Source of the DNA: Bacteroidales bacterium
GTDB taxonomy: Bacteria > Bacteroidota > Bacteroidia > Bacteroidales > UBA3824
Assembly (NCBI GenBank): GCA_017544805.1
Contig: JAFYDK010000057.1
Span: forward strand, 1-45,600
Direction: 5' to 3'
DNA: 45,600 nucleotides
A program made the translations under genes and the position numbers. Positions 24,901-32,726 of this stretch are shown in pieces. The notes beneath the pieces are model-generated. The model did no database searches, had not been told where the DNA came from, and was given only the letters and a program-made list of their open reading frames with translations. Positions within the stretch are counted from its first letter, which is position 1. Each line of letters begins with the position of its first letter.

Positions 24901-27019
24901 TTATACGGATAGATTCAATGCGAAATACGATTTGGACGCACAATATGCTCAGTTTGTTACAACGGGAGATTCTTCGGCGTTGGTAGTTTTTCCGCAGCAT
25001 AAATACCGTCAGAAAACTGATTTCTTCTCGTGCAATCTTGCTAACAATTTTTATGAGTTCGGTAATACGTTGCGCAATTATGACGAAAAACAAATTACTG
25101 ACGACAAAGAAAAATTGGGAATTTTGCGCATGGCTTATAACGGTCAGGGCGACAAACCTGTCTTAACGGGTGTTGAAATGACCTCTGATAAAGATACGAT
25201 GGTTTATAATGCTGTATCTTCTTCTTACAAAAACGAAGAGGCGGTTATCAACGTCCATGACCCCGGCGTTATTGAAATTGTGGATTCCAAAATTGACCCT
25301 TCGGGTATAATCACTATTCGCAAAAACGGTCTTATTGATAGATTTAACAATGCGTTGATAACCTGCAAATTAGATACGCTTTTGCACAAAATTATCAATA
25401 CAACTGTCAAAATTAGGGACAAATACTATTATAAAGCACTAGGCGGACAATATGAGTACAAAGACGAGTATCAAGAAATTTCGTATTTGAATATTGACTC
25501 TGTTGAAATCCGTAGAATTAAAGCGGATACGGCTGCTGATGCTCCGAAAATAAGGGTTTCTTTTGGTATCGGTTCTGTTCCGGCGCAAGATCGTTTTATG
25601 CTTTCGCCTCAGTATATGTTTGCGGGTAAATATTCTTTTATGGGTAATACTCCGGGTATTAAATTCAACGGTTATGCTTATATTAAACAAGAATGTGATA
25701 GTGCCGTGATGCCGTTTAAATTTGAAGGAGTTCTTAATTCCGAGCATATTGTCTTCCCGATTTCAGACCGTGTGATGGATACGGCAAAGGTCAGACTTTA
25801 TACGGGATTCTTTTATAACGAGGAGACGAGCAGGGTTTATTCCATTTTTATGGGACGAAAAGTTAATAACAGGGACTTCGGCGTTTTGGCGGCTAACAAA
25901 GGTTTGAGTTATTCTATCAGCGGAAGTATTTATCAGATTGCCTCTTCAAGAAGGCTTGCGGATTCTACTTTGACTGAAAATTATATTGCACTTTATAAAA
26001 ACCTTTGCGATATTTACGGTGAGGGCGAAATCACTCCGAATATTAATATTCAACCCTTGAGTCTTGTTATGAGAGGTTCGATGTATCATCAAAGGGATAT
26101 TAACAAAGTAACATTAAACTCTTCGATGACATTGAATCTTGTTGTCCGTCAAGACGCTGTAAAACTCATGGCTGAGGACATTGCTGAGACTGACGGTATG
26201 AAACCGTTATATCTTAACAAAAAATCTATTCAGAGGAAACTTCAGTTTTTGTGCGGAACGGATACTTTGAATGCGATGATGAAGGATTATATTTCGACGG
26301 GTGAGATTTCCAAAATGCCTGAAGCCTTGAAAAAAACATTCGGTTTTGCCGACGTTACTTTCCGTTATGATACGATTTCAAATTCATACCGTTCAACGGG
26401 AAGAATCGGTGTTCTTAATATCGGTGATAAACAGATTAACCGTTATGTTTCGGGTTATATTGAGATAATTTACAACCGTAAGAAAGGCGATCAGATTACG
26501 GTTTATCTTGAGCCCGAAAAAGGCAAATGGTACTATTTTAATTATAGTGCGGGATTTTTGTACTGTTTTTCATCATCAGAAGAGTTCAACGACAAGATTA
26601 ATTCTACCAAGGAAAAAGATCGTATTGTAAAACTTAAAGATTCTGAATATCAGTATGTTATCGGTAATGACGCTTCTAAAAATAAATTTTTGCGTTCGTT
26701 TACGAGTACAGTTGTTGAGGAGCCGTCTAAGGTTGAGGACAGACAGAACATCAACAAGGAGCAAGATGCTGATAACAATCCCGAGAATCAAGAAAATCCT
26801 GAGAATCCAGAGAATCAAGAAAATCCAGAAAATCAAGAGAATACACAGCCTGAGGGTGGTGATAATGTAACTCAAGAGGACGAACCTGATTTTGAGCAGG
26901 AGGACGAGACGACACCTCAGACAGAGGAACAATCTCAAACAGAGGAACAACCACAATCGGAGGAACAACCTCAGATAGAGGATAAGGATGATGACGAGCC
27001 GGATTTTATTGATGAATAA
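21941..27019 (+). CDS. Very large exported protein with acidic, Asn/Pro/Glu-rich C-terminal tail
   Basis: This 1692-residue protein begins with a signal peptide (MKKILMIFLAVFFVLAVEKE, then SFAQEEK). I recognise no catalytic domain. The chain is rich in aromatic and acidic residues and in predicted beta structure. Segments such as DMTFNGKIQAGLVDFYGRDF and ELNGVKAKGKFVSGIFPDL recall the repeated beta strands of envelope lipid-transport or assembly proteins; this is only a resemblance. A Lys/Gln-rich linker lies near ~575-605. The last ~85 residues are low complexity, with repeats of ENPEN/QENPE and then EEQPQ, ending in DDDEPDFIDE. The frame could start at a GTG (21932), but the ATG at 21941 gives a cleaner signal peptide. 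rsmE follows after 23 nt. Confidence 0.75.
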   Translation: MKKILMIFLAVFFVLAVEKESFAQEEKVLFSVSSDFPKQVESYMGIKTTLNKELKAEVRKFTEKLEKNVISGEYVEQIVNLMNSYAAKRANPTTHMLTVIRIFNAFWDKNQTGQFKVWHDYIMHLIGRNVPLIRLNEIMNFTVNLLLYNSLEYAASKNWYLSSSSYILKVTPDLYGADEDLLTVECQNTDIRCRMKNDTSLVIYSTSGVYTPSTHEWKGKNGKVDFRRGNLSPDSIYAELPEYVIDTRSPQYSVENVTFYNRKYFQKGLKGHFEDKVVLNGTGEKARYPQFKSYATDIKIENLVDGIDYVGGYAQNGVIFSGMVSDSLGTSYSQIVFKRDGKPFITASSRAFVFGLDKLDSQKAKIEINNGQSGVRITHIGLKLKYNSKTQQLILFRGTNESEVAEFVDDYHNLYIDANQLEWKLNDTVIYFATRPAAPNNYATFKSKDYFSHAEWNEFQGPENTNWLVILRNLFYGDARSQYTSREIQQYVNAKYKLILTEVQVHQMLLKLAYKDFLEYDISERTLYNFTQKFWDWINSHNRKSDSLKAIIRKNPNFDANIHGEDKDYDNIIINSKPKPKKDSKQQSQDKAQNDELMELIENTQSIVKNYVNGIINLNNNDLYIYHVRPFDLSKSRKVKIISDSVVVVHKNCDMTFNGKIQAGLVDFYGRDFQFNYDSFNIKIPKADSMSVLTVGKTPDGKHRKIDSVRSVFETIVGVLQIDAFNNKSGVNENNVYPSLTTTDTSYVYYDKLTSEKYDRDKFHMIVYPFKLDSMNFIELNGVKAKGKFVSGIFPDLEVTLNVQPDLSLGFVLPTPDGGMDLFSGKGSYHNTVTLNASGLSGDGEIRYLTAISRAKQFSFFPDSVVGICYLVDIKGVTRDEVSSTPNVHSEYPSVYSDSAMIYWMPEKDVFSALTKDTTLRVFDRKALFNGKIDLTPKNMHAQGELLYNNTGLFSDKFTLRNSTFDADSASLCNFDEKSPGDSTGHFYTDRFNAKYDLDAQYAQFVTTGDSSALVVFPQHKYRQKTDFFSCNLANNFYEFGNTLRNYDEKQITDDKEKLGILRMAYNGQGDKPVLTGVEMTSDKDTMVYNAVSSSYKNEEAVINVHDPGVIEIVDSKIDPSGIITIRKNGLIDRFNNALITCKLDTLLHKIINTTVKIRDKYYYKALGGQYEYKDEYQEISYLNIDSVEIRRIKADTAADAPKIRVSFGIGSVPAQDRFMLSPQYMFAGKYSFMGNTPGIKFNGYAYIKQECDSAVMPFKFEGVLNSEHIVFPISDRVMDTAKVRLYTGFFYNEETSRVYSIFMGRKVNNRDFGVLAANKGLSYSISGSIYQIASSRRLADSTLTENYIALYKNLCDIYGEGEITPNINIQPLSLVMRGSMYHQRDINKVTLNSSMTLNLVVRQDAVKLMAEDIAETDGMKPLYLNKKSIQRKLQFLCGTDTLNAMMKDYISTGEISKMPEALKKTFGFADVTFRYDTISNSYRSTGRIGVLNIGDKQINRYVSGYIEIIYNRKKGDQITVYLEPEKGKWYYFNYSAGFLYCFSSSEEFNDKINSTKEKDRIVKLKDSEYQYVIGNDASKNKFLRSFTSTVVEEPSKVEDRQNINKEQDADNNPENQENPENPENQENPENQENTQPEGGDNVTQEDEPDFEQEDETTPQTEEQSQTEEQPQSEEQPQIEDKDDDEPDFIDE

Positions 27020-27042
27020 ATTTTATTAGCGGAGAAAAGAAA

Positions 27043-27777
27043 ATGAAAGAAAATCTTCATATATTTTATTGTCCTAATGCGAAAAATGCTCAAGAAGGGC
27101 AGGTCGTTTTTTTGGACGAAGAAGAAGCGGAACATTGTTCAAGAGTTTTGAGATTGAAGACCTCAGACGAAATCACTTTGATAGACGGTTTCGGAGCAAT
27201 GTATACGGCACAGATTACGGAATGTCATAAAAAAAACGTTTCTGTTAAAATCGTGGAGAAAAACGAAAATGCGTTTTGTCGAAGTTATTTCAATCATGTT
27301 GCTATTGCTCCGACAAAAAATATGGATCGTTTTGAGTGGTTTATCGAAAAAGCGGTTGAATTTGGAATTGATGAAATAACGCCTTTACTTTGCGCTCACA
27401 GCGAGCGCAAAGTAATTAAGGATGAAAGACTTTCAAAAATCGTGATTTCAGCCGTAAAACAAAGCGGAAACACTATATTGCCGGTTTTGAACCCGATGAC
27501 ATCTTTTTCTGATTTCGTTGAAAATGTTGATGCTGACAAAAAACTTATTGCTCATTGTGAAAGCGGTATGGAACGTGTTTTTTTTGGCGATTGCGTTGAA
27601 AAAAATCAGAAAATCGTAACCTTAATCGGTCCTGAAGGGGATTTTTCTCCTGAGGAAATTATTTTGGCACAAAAGCATGGTTTTCAGGCGGTAACACTCG
27701 GAAATACAAGGCTTAGAACCGAAACGGCAGGTGTTTCGGTTTGTGCTTTTTTGTCTTGTATCAACAATTTGAAATAA
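27043..27777 (+). CDS. rsmE: 16S rRNA (uracil-1498-N3)-methyltransferase
   Basis: A 244-residue SPOUT methyltransferase that modifies U1498 of 16S rRNA. The N-terminal PUA-like part contains EEAEHCSRVLRLKTSDEITL, and the family motifs KNMDRFEWFIEKAVEFGIDE, HSERKV and SAVKQSGNTILP follow. The knotted SAM site is LIGPEGDFSPEEI, then VTLGNTRLRTETAGVS near the end. Length is normal. It is probably co-transcribed with the large gene upstream. A perfect 11-bp inverted repeat lies inside the coding region (27387-27413). Confidence 0.95.
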   Translation: MKENLHIFYCPNAKNAQEGQVVFLDEEEAEHCSRVLRLKTSDEITLIDGFGAMYTAQITECHKKNVSVKIVEKNENAFCRSYFNHVAIAPTKNMDRFEWFIEKAVEFGIDEITPLLCAHSERKVIKDERLSKIVISAVKQSGNTILPVLNPMTSFSDFVENVDADKKLIAHCESGMERVFFGDCVEKNQKIVTLIGPEGDFSPEEIILAQKHGFQAVTLGNTRLRTETAGVSVCAFLSCINNLK

Positions 27778-27794
27778 AAAAACTTCAAAAAAAA

Positions 27795-27826
27795 TTTGCA
27801 TAAAACGAAATATTGAATTACATTTA
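27795..27826 (+). promoter_or_regulatory. Probable promoter of the Gly/Ser-rich protein gene
   Basis: TTTG (27795-27798), a 20-bp spacer and TACATTTA (27819-27826, one mismatch to TAnnTTTG) lie 46 nt before the ATG at 27873. Confidence 0.5.
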
Positions 27827-27872
27827 AGGCATAAAAAATCAATATTTTAATAACCTATTAATTCAACACAAA

Positions 27873-28397
27873 ATGGATATTCAATCTATAATTAAACAGG
27901 TGCTTGCTTTAGCGGAAGGAGTTATAAAAAATCCCTCAACCTCAGTTGCTTCAAGTGGTATAGATTTGTCAGCTTTGACACAGATTGCCGGCAGTTTTTT
28001 AGGCGGCGGCTCGCAGCAACAAAATTCTTCGGGTTCGGCTTTAGGCTCTATTCTCGGCAGTGCAATTTCTTCCGGTGCGTTAGGTAGTCTTTTAGGCGGC
28101 GGCTCTAACAATAATCAACAGAGTGGACAAAGTTCTTCGGGTTCGACTTTAGGCTCTATTCTCGGCAGTGCAATTTCTTCTGGTGCGTTAGGTGGTCTTT
28201 TAGGTGGTTCTTCTCAACAGCAACCGCAACAAGAGGCTTCTAACAGCGATTTGTTAGGACAATTAACCTCGAAGGCTTCAATCATAAAAGATATGCTTAC
28301 GGGGGCATCTTCGTCCAATCTTTCAAATGACCAAAAAGGCAATCTTAATGATGTTTTGAATATCGTAAACATCGCAAAAGGTTTTCTTGGAAAATAA
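27873..28397 (+). CDS. Gly/Ser/Gln-rich low-complexity protein with duplicated unit
   Basis: A 174-residue protein of unknown function. No signal peptide is evident (MDIQSIIKQVLALAEGVIKN). The middle (~46-115) contains two copies of a 36-residue unit built on GSILGSAISSGALG and a glycine-rich LLGG, separated by Asn/Gln/Ser linkers. The last 50 residues are helical (LTSKASIIKDMLTGASSSNL). The glycine-alanine pattern suggests a membrane-active or self-associating segment. The gene has its own promoter and a strong terminator, so it is expressed alone. Confidence 0.7.
   Translation: MDIQSIIKQVLALAEGVIKNPSTSVASSGIDLSALTQIAGSFLGGGSQQQNSSGSALGSILGSAISSGALGSLLGGGSNNNQQSGQSSSGSTLGSILGSAISSGALGGLLGGSSQQQPQQEASNSDLLGQLTSKASIIKDMLTGASSSNLSNDQKGNLNDVLNIVNIAKGFLGK
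28025..28208 (+). repeat. Tandem duplication inside the Gly/Ser-rich gene
   Basis: Two ~76-nt units at 28025-28100 and 28133-28208 are offset by 108 nt (36 codons) and differ at only a few positions, several of them third-codon positions. The spacing keeps the reading frame, implying a fairly recent internal duplication. Confidence 0.85.
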
Positions 28398-28415
28398 AAT
28401 TTTTTCAAAATATTG

Positions 28416-28463
28416 AATTTGTGTAATTTCTGCTCGTTAGAGAAGAAATTACACAAATTTTTT
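28416..28463 (+). terminator. Intrinsic terminator between convergent genes
   Basis: AATTTGTGTAATTTCT (28416-28431) pairs perfectly over 16 bp with 28444-28459 and is followed by a T-run to 28463. It ends the Gly/Ser-rich gene and may also serve the minus-strand GH31 gene. Confidence 0.8.
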
Positions 28464-28492
28464 GTATCTATTCAAAATCGGTTTAGCCTTTG

Positions 28493-30904
28493 TTACAATT
28501 TTACTTTTATTTCGTTTCCACTGTAATTTACGGTTTTGAGTTTTCCTTCAGGCGTTTTGATTGTGAATTTCCTTGAAGAAATCATTCCCGGAAAATTACC
28601 AAAACGTTTGCCGATTGTAAGAGTTTTACTCTTGTCGTTCCAAGTAAATGTTATCGTTGAATACGCTCCGTTTTCGTAATCGTATCCGTCGCCTTGGTCT
28701 TCATAAAGAGTGAAAGCACCGTTTGCTCCAGGATAAATGCGTATTTCTAAATCATCCCATGGTTTCTCATTAACATATTGCATTTCAGGTGCTAACGGTA
28801 AAATAGAACCTGCTTTTATAAACATCGGAACTTCGTTTAAAGTTGATTTTATCGTTACCTCTTGTCCGCCTTGATAACGGGTGTTGTCATTAAAATTATA
28901 CCATTGACAACCTTTGGGTAAATATTTTACAACCTGTTTTTCCTTAGTAAAATCAACATTTTCTAACGTGCCGTTTTCTGAATTTTGTTTGTTCCATCCT
29001 GACATTTCATCGGTTTTGATGATTTTTTCTTCGGTATATTGCGCTTTGACTATTGGTAATGCCAATATTTGAGAACCGCACAAAAATTCATCAGAGATTT
29101 CCCAAACGTTTTTATCATCGGCAAAATCATAAAACAATGCTCTTAAATAACTTCCGTTTTGATTTGTAGCTTGCCATGCCAAAGAATAAAAATAAGGTAT
29201 CAGCCTATAACGCAAGCGGATTGTTTTTTCAATTGCATCGTAAACGGGTTCGCCTTTTTTGCCGAATTGCCAAATCTCTCTCGGAGCATCGGCACCGTGA
29301 CTGCGGAAAACGGGACAAAACAGTCCGTATTGCATCCATCTGACATAAAGTTCTTGATATTGAGGATTTTGCGGTGCCGAACCGCTGCCCTTTGTATTAT
29401 AAGAACCACAGAAAAATCCGCCTATGTCGGTATTGAAATTAGGATTACCGGTTAAAGTAAAATTCAATCCCGCAGGAATTTGTTTGCGTAACATATCCCA
29501 AGTGGAATTAACATCGCCGCTCCACATATTAGAGCCGTAATGTTGCTGACCGGCAAAAGCGGAGCGTGTCATTATGAAAACACGTTTTTTACCTTTTAAT
29601 GCTCTTTGACTTTCATAAACGCCTTTTACTGTCATTAACGGGAAAGCATTGCGCAAAGAACGCCAAGTACCGTTTTCACCGGCTTTGTGCTGATAATCCT
29701 CTTCGCTCGGATAAAAACAATCGGGATCGGTTGAGTCCATCCACCAAGCGTCAATGTCATAATCGTAAAGCGTTTTGAGGTTTTTCCAATAAATGTCGCG
29801 GGCTTCTTTTGAAAATGCGTCATAAACTTTTACGCCCGAAGGATAATCCATTCTTGGAGGCCAAATGTGAGAGATTCCGCTTTGAGGCCATGTCTGAAAA
29901 TCAAACAATAAACCTTTGTCGTTCAACTCTTTGAACGCTTTGGTGTGAGGTCCGAAACTTGCCCAAATCGAAATCATTAAATGTGCGTTTTTGTTATGAA
30001 CTTTCTCCGCTAAATGTTCTGCGTCAGAGAAATCTTCCGACAAAAAGTCCATGGCATTCCACAAATAATTAGAACCCCAATACTGCCAGTCTTGAATAAT
30101 TCCGTCCAAAGGTACGTTGAGTTCACGGTATTTATCAACAACCTCTAAAAGCTCTTTGCTCGATTTATAACGCTCTTTCGATTGCCAAAAACCGAAGGTC
30201 CAGAGCGGAAACATCGGAACTTGCCCCGTTAATTTACGCATTTGGGCGATAACTCCGTCCGCATTTTTGCCGTACATAAAAAAGTAATTTTCCATGTTTC
30301 CGACTTCAGAGGTGAATGTTATTCCATCAGCCTCGCCGTCAAATTGCGTCGGAGAATAATTGTCCCAAAAAATTCCGTAGCCTTTGATGCTTTGCAACAC
30401 GTTCTGAAAGTCCTGAAGATTGGATTGTTCCATCAAAATATGAGCGTTTCTGCGGTTTAAAAGTCCGTCTTGAATTGTTCCGAGTCCGTAAACGGGTTCG
30501 TCCTTGTCCAAAAGGAAACTTTGTTTGAACTTGAATTTGCCTTTGTCGTTGCCTTTTTGAATAGGTTCAAAGGAGGAAGATTTTTCTCTCAAAAGGATAT
30601 TCCCTTTGGAATCAATGAAAGATAAAGCTCCTGTTTTTAAATCAATTTTTACCGTTAATTCTTTGCTGGAAAGAGAGTTATCGGTTTTTACGGTTTTTAC
30701 GTTTTCTGGTTCGGCAATAACGGTAAGACTTTCGTCTTTGTTTGTGTTGCCTTCAGGGTATTTAACAATTTTGACGGTAAGGGGCGTGAAAAATTTCACT
30801 TCGGTACAAATACCGTTTATCGTCCATTTTTCGGTTTTGTTTTGTGCTGAAAGTGTTGAAAGACAGGACAAAACTAAGATTAAGGTTAAAAAATTATTTC
30901 TCAT
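28493..30904 (-). CDS. Secreted glycoside hydrolase family 31 (alpha-xylosidase/alpha-glucosidase type)
   Basis: An 803-residue exo-acting retaining glycosidase that removes alpha-linked sugars from oligosaccharide ends. A signal peptide (MRNNFLTLILVLSCLSTLSA) directs it to the periplasm or surface. An N-terminal beta-sandwich precedes the barrel. The nucleophile is Asp390 in DIDAWWMDSTDPD. The acid/base region is SNMWSGDVNSTWDML, followed by LTGNPNFNTDIGGFF. The C-terminus (ending with GDGYDYENGAYSTITFTWND) is the usual DUF5110-like sheet. WWMDSTDPD resembles the alpha-xylosidase subgroup, but specificity is not certain. No SusC/SusD genes lie nearby. Confidence 0.92.
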   Translation of the reverse strand: MRNNFLTLILVLSCLSTLSAQNKTEKWTINGICTEVKFFTPLTVKIVKYPEGNTNKDESLTVIAEPENVKTVKTDNSLSSKELTVKIDLKTGALSFIDSKGNILLREKSSSFEPIQKGNDKGKFKFKQSFLLDKDEPVYGLGTIQDGLLNRRNAHILMEQSNLQDFQNVLQSIKGYGIFWDNYSPTQFDGEADGITFTSEVGNMENYFFMYGKNADGVIAQMRKLTGQVPMFPLWTFGFWQSKERYKSSKELLEVVDKYRELNVPLDGIIQDWQYWGSNYLWNAMDFLSEDFSDAEHLAEKVHNKNAHLMISIWASFGPHTKAFKELNDKGLLFDFQTWPQSGISHIWPPRMDYPSGVKVYDAFSKEARDIYWKNLKTLYDYDIDAWWMDSTDPDCFYPSEEDYQHKAGENGTWRSLRNAFPLMTVKGVYESQRALKGKKRVFIMTRSAFAGQQHYGSNMWSGDVNSTWDMLRKQIPAGLNFTLTGNPNFNTDIGGFFCGSYNTKGSGSAPQNPQYQELYVRWMQYGLFCPVFRSHGADAPREIWQFGKKGEPVYDAIEKTIRLRYRLIPYFYSLAWQATNQNGSYLRALFYDFADDKNVWEISDEFLCGSQILALPIVKAQYTEEKIIKTDEMSGWNKQNSENGTLENVDFTKEKQVVKYLPKGCQWYNFNDNTRYQGGQEVTIKSTLNEVPMFIKAGSILPLAPEMQYVNEKPWDDLEIRIYPGANGAFTLYEDQGDGYDYENGAYSTITFTWNDKSKTLTIGKRFGNFPGMISSRKFTIKTPEGKLKTVNYSGNEIKVKL

Positions 30905-30993
30905 TGTATTGTGTATTTTTTTTTTTAAAATGCGAAAGTAATGGTTTTAATTTAAAAACGCAAGATATTTTTTCTTTAGTTAGAAAAAAAACT

Positions 30994-31001
30994 TACATTT
31001 G
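30994..31001 (+). promoter_or_regulatory. -7 box of the small exported protein gene
   Basis: TACATTTG matches TAnnTTTG, 24 nt upstream of the ATG at 31026. It overlaps an in-frame TTG at 30999, which is therefore not the start. Confidence 0.55.
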
Positions 31002-31025
31002 TCATGCTTTTTATTGAAAAAAACG

Positions 31026-31403
31026 ATGAAAAAAGTATTTATTTTGTTTTTGATTATCATGTTTTCGGCTGAGTTGAAACTCTTTGCTCAAGAGGTGGAT
31101 GTCGAATTAAAAAATATCCGTTATAAGGAAAATTGCGGTTGCAGTCAGGAAAATCCGATTAAGGTAAATGTCTGTTTTTCAACGGATTATAAGAAAAAAG
31201 AGGATTTAATGGCGGTGGTGCGTTATTCCGACAATTTTACTTATACTTTGCCCGTAAAAGAGGTTGATACGCTTGGAAATATTTATTATTCGTTTTGTTC
31301 AAAATTAGGCAACATTACCAATTTTGAAATCTATTTTCGCTCGCCTTCGGGGAACAAAAGTATGACTTTTGCGATTTCTGCAATTCCGGAAATTAATGAC
31401 TGA
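31026..31403 (+). CDS. Small exported hypothetical protein
   Basis: A 125-residue protein from the ATG at 31026. The signal peptide reads MKKVFILFLIIMFSAELKLF, then AQEV. The mature ~100 residues are beta-rich (YSDNFTYTLPVKEVDTLGN, NFEIYFRSPSGNKSMTFAI), suggesting a small immunoglobulin-like sandwich. CGCSQENPIKVNVC at ~37-50 contains three cysteines that could form a disulfide. No family was recognised. It has its own -7 box and is followed by the promoter of the LRR/radical SAM operon. Confidence 0.65.
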   Translation: MKKVFILFLIIMFSAELKLFAQEVDVELKNIRYKENCGCSQENPIKVNVCFSTDYKKKEDLMAVVRYSDNFTYTLPVKEVDTLGNIYYSFCSKLGNITNFEIYFRSPSGNKSMTFAISAIPEIND

Positions 31404-31409
31404 AAAATA

Positions 31410-31441
31410 TTTGTTTTTTCATATAAAGTTTGTTAGATTTG
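31410..31441 (+). promoter_or_regulatory. Promoter of the LRR / radical SAM operon
   Basis: TTTG (31410-31413), a 20-bp spacer and TAGATTTG (31434-31441) match the consensus exactly, with a ~20-nt leader before the ATG at 31465. No other convincing promoter is seen before 34891. Confidence 0.72.
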
Positions 31442-31464
31442 CCACAATATAAAATTTTTATGTT

Positions 31465-32724
31465 ATGGAAACACAAAACCTTCAAAATTCTCCTCAACAA
31501 ATAGTTGACCCTTTGTTTTTGAAATCAGAAAAGGAGATTATAACCGAATATATCAATCGGGAGCTTGTTAAGAATAACATGGATTTGAAAAAAGATTCTC
31601 TAAAACATATTGAGAGAAAAAAACTTATCGCCGTAAGTATTTCTACTGCAATAAGTTTTATTCTGATTGTACTTTTTAGAGTTTTTCATTATTCTAATTA
31701 TTCGGCAGGTTTTTTAGTTATTCTAAATATTGTTTTTGTGCTAAAGGTTTTCTGCAAAGCCTCTGCTGCGGATTTTTTTTATAAGCAAGTCATTGGGCGT
31801 CCCGATGAAAATATTTCTGATATTATTGCCCCGCAACTTTATGACAAATGCAAAAATCAATCGGTGTTGAGATTTTTGATAATTATCGGCGGTGTGTTTG
31901 TTATTCCGTTTTTGCTTTTTATGAACAGCCACGTTTTGTACGAGGACGGTCCTAACGGAAAATATGTCAGATTTTATACCAGCGGTGTTATCGGTGATAA
32001 CCAGGTAATAATTCCTGATGAAGTTGACGGGGTGAAAGTTGTGGGAATACGCGGTGATGTTTTTAGAAATTCGAGCATTACAAAAATACAATTGCCGGAG
32101 TCTATTGACACTATTCGCGGTCATGCTTTTGAGAATTGTGAAGAGTTAAGCTATATTAATTTCCCGAAAAATTTACGCTATATCGGAGCGTCAGCTTTTT
32201 ATGGGTGTTGCCTTCTCAAAGAAGTAAATATCGGTGAAAATGTTAAATATATCGGACATTCAGCTTTTGAATTTTGCTCCTCTGCCAATTTTAGTTTTTC
32301 CGAAAATCTGGTGTTAGATTCCATCGCTTCACGAGCGTTTTATTATTGTAGAAATTTAGGAGGTTCTTTTAGGATTCCTAAAGGAATTACGGAAATAAAA
32401 TCTCAAGCGTTTTACAGTACGTCAATCACTGAAGTTATTATTCCTGAAGAGATTACAAGAATAGGCGGTTATGCTTTCTGTGATTGTTACGATTTGAAAA
32501 ATGTGATTTTTGAGGGTAATTCCTCTCTTAATCGAATCGGCGGTCATGCTTTTGAAGATTGCTTTGAATTAACGGAAATTACGTTGCCGCCTTCGTTAAA
32601 AGAAATCGGCAGTTCGGCATTTAGAAGTTGTGATGCTCTCAGGATTGTCAAAGTACCGAAAGATTGCCAAATCAATGATAAGGCATTCAAAAATTCTCCG
32701 AATGTAGAGATTGTAAAATACTGA
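31465..32724 (+). CDS. Membrane protein with BspA-like leucine-rich repeats
   Basis: A 419-residue protein. The N-terminal half is cytoplasmic and membrane-embedded, with hydrophobic helices near 53-73, 80-97 and 135-153. From ~185 to 415 it carries BspA/LRR_5 repeats of the type ITKIQLPESIDTIRGHAFEN and LKEVNIGENVKYIGHSAFEF, about nine units, each with a conserved AF. Such repeats bind proteins or surfaces; here they are anchored by helices rather than by a signal peptide. It starts 24 nt after the promoter, and the radical SAM gene begins 2 nt after its stop, so the two are co-transcribed. A role as a receptor, adaptor or exporter partner is only inferred. Confidence 0.82.
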   Translation: METQNLQNSPQQIVDPLFLKSEKEIITEYINRELVKNNMDLKKDSLKHIERKKLIAVSISTAISFILIVLFRVFHYSNYSAGFLVILNIVFVLKVFCKASAADFFYKQVIGRPDENISDIIAPQLYDKCKNQSVLRFLIIIGGVFVIPFLLFMNSHVLYEDGPNGKYVRFYTSGVIGDNQVIIPDEVDGVKVVGIRGDVFRNSSITKIQLPESIDTIRGHAFENCEELSYINFPKNLRYIGASAFYGCCLLKEVNIGENVKYIGHSAFEFCSSANFSFSENLVLDSIASRAFYYCRNLGGSFRIPKGITEIKSQAFYSTSITEVIIPEEITRIGGYAFCDCYDLKNVIFEGNSSLNRIGGHAFEDCFELTEITLPPSLKEIGSSAFRSCDALRIVKVPKDCQINDKAFKNSPNVEIVKY

Positions 32725-32726
32725 AA

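Noticed and set aside
26576..26968. Leucine-rich open frame on the minus strand opposite the large protein's tail
   Set aside because: It arises from the repetitive Glu/Asn/Pro codons of the plus-strand tail; it has no start context, promoter or domain.
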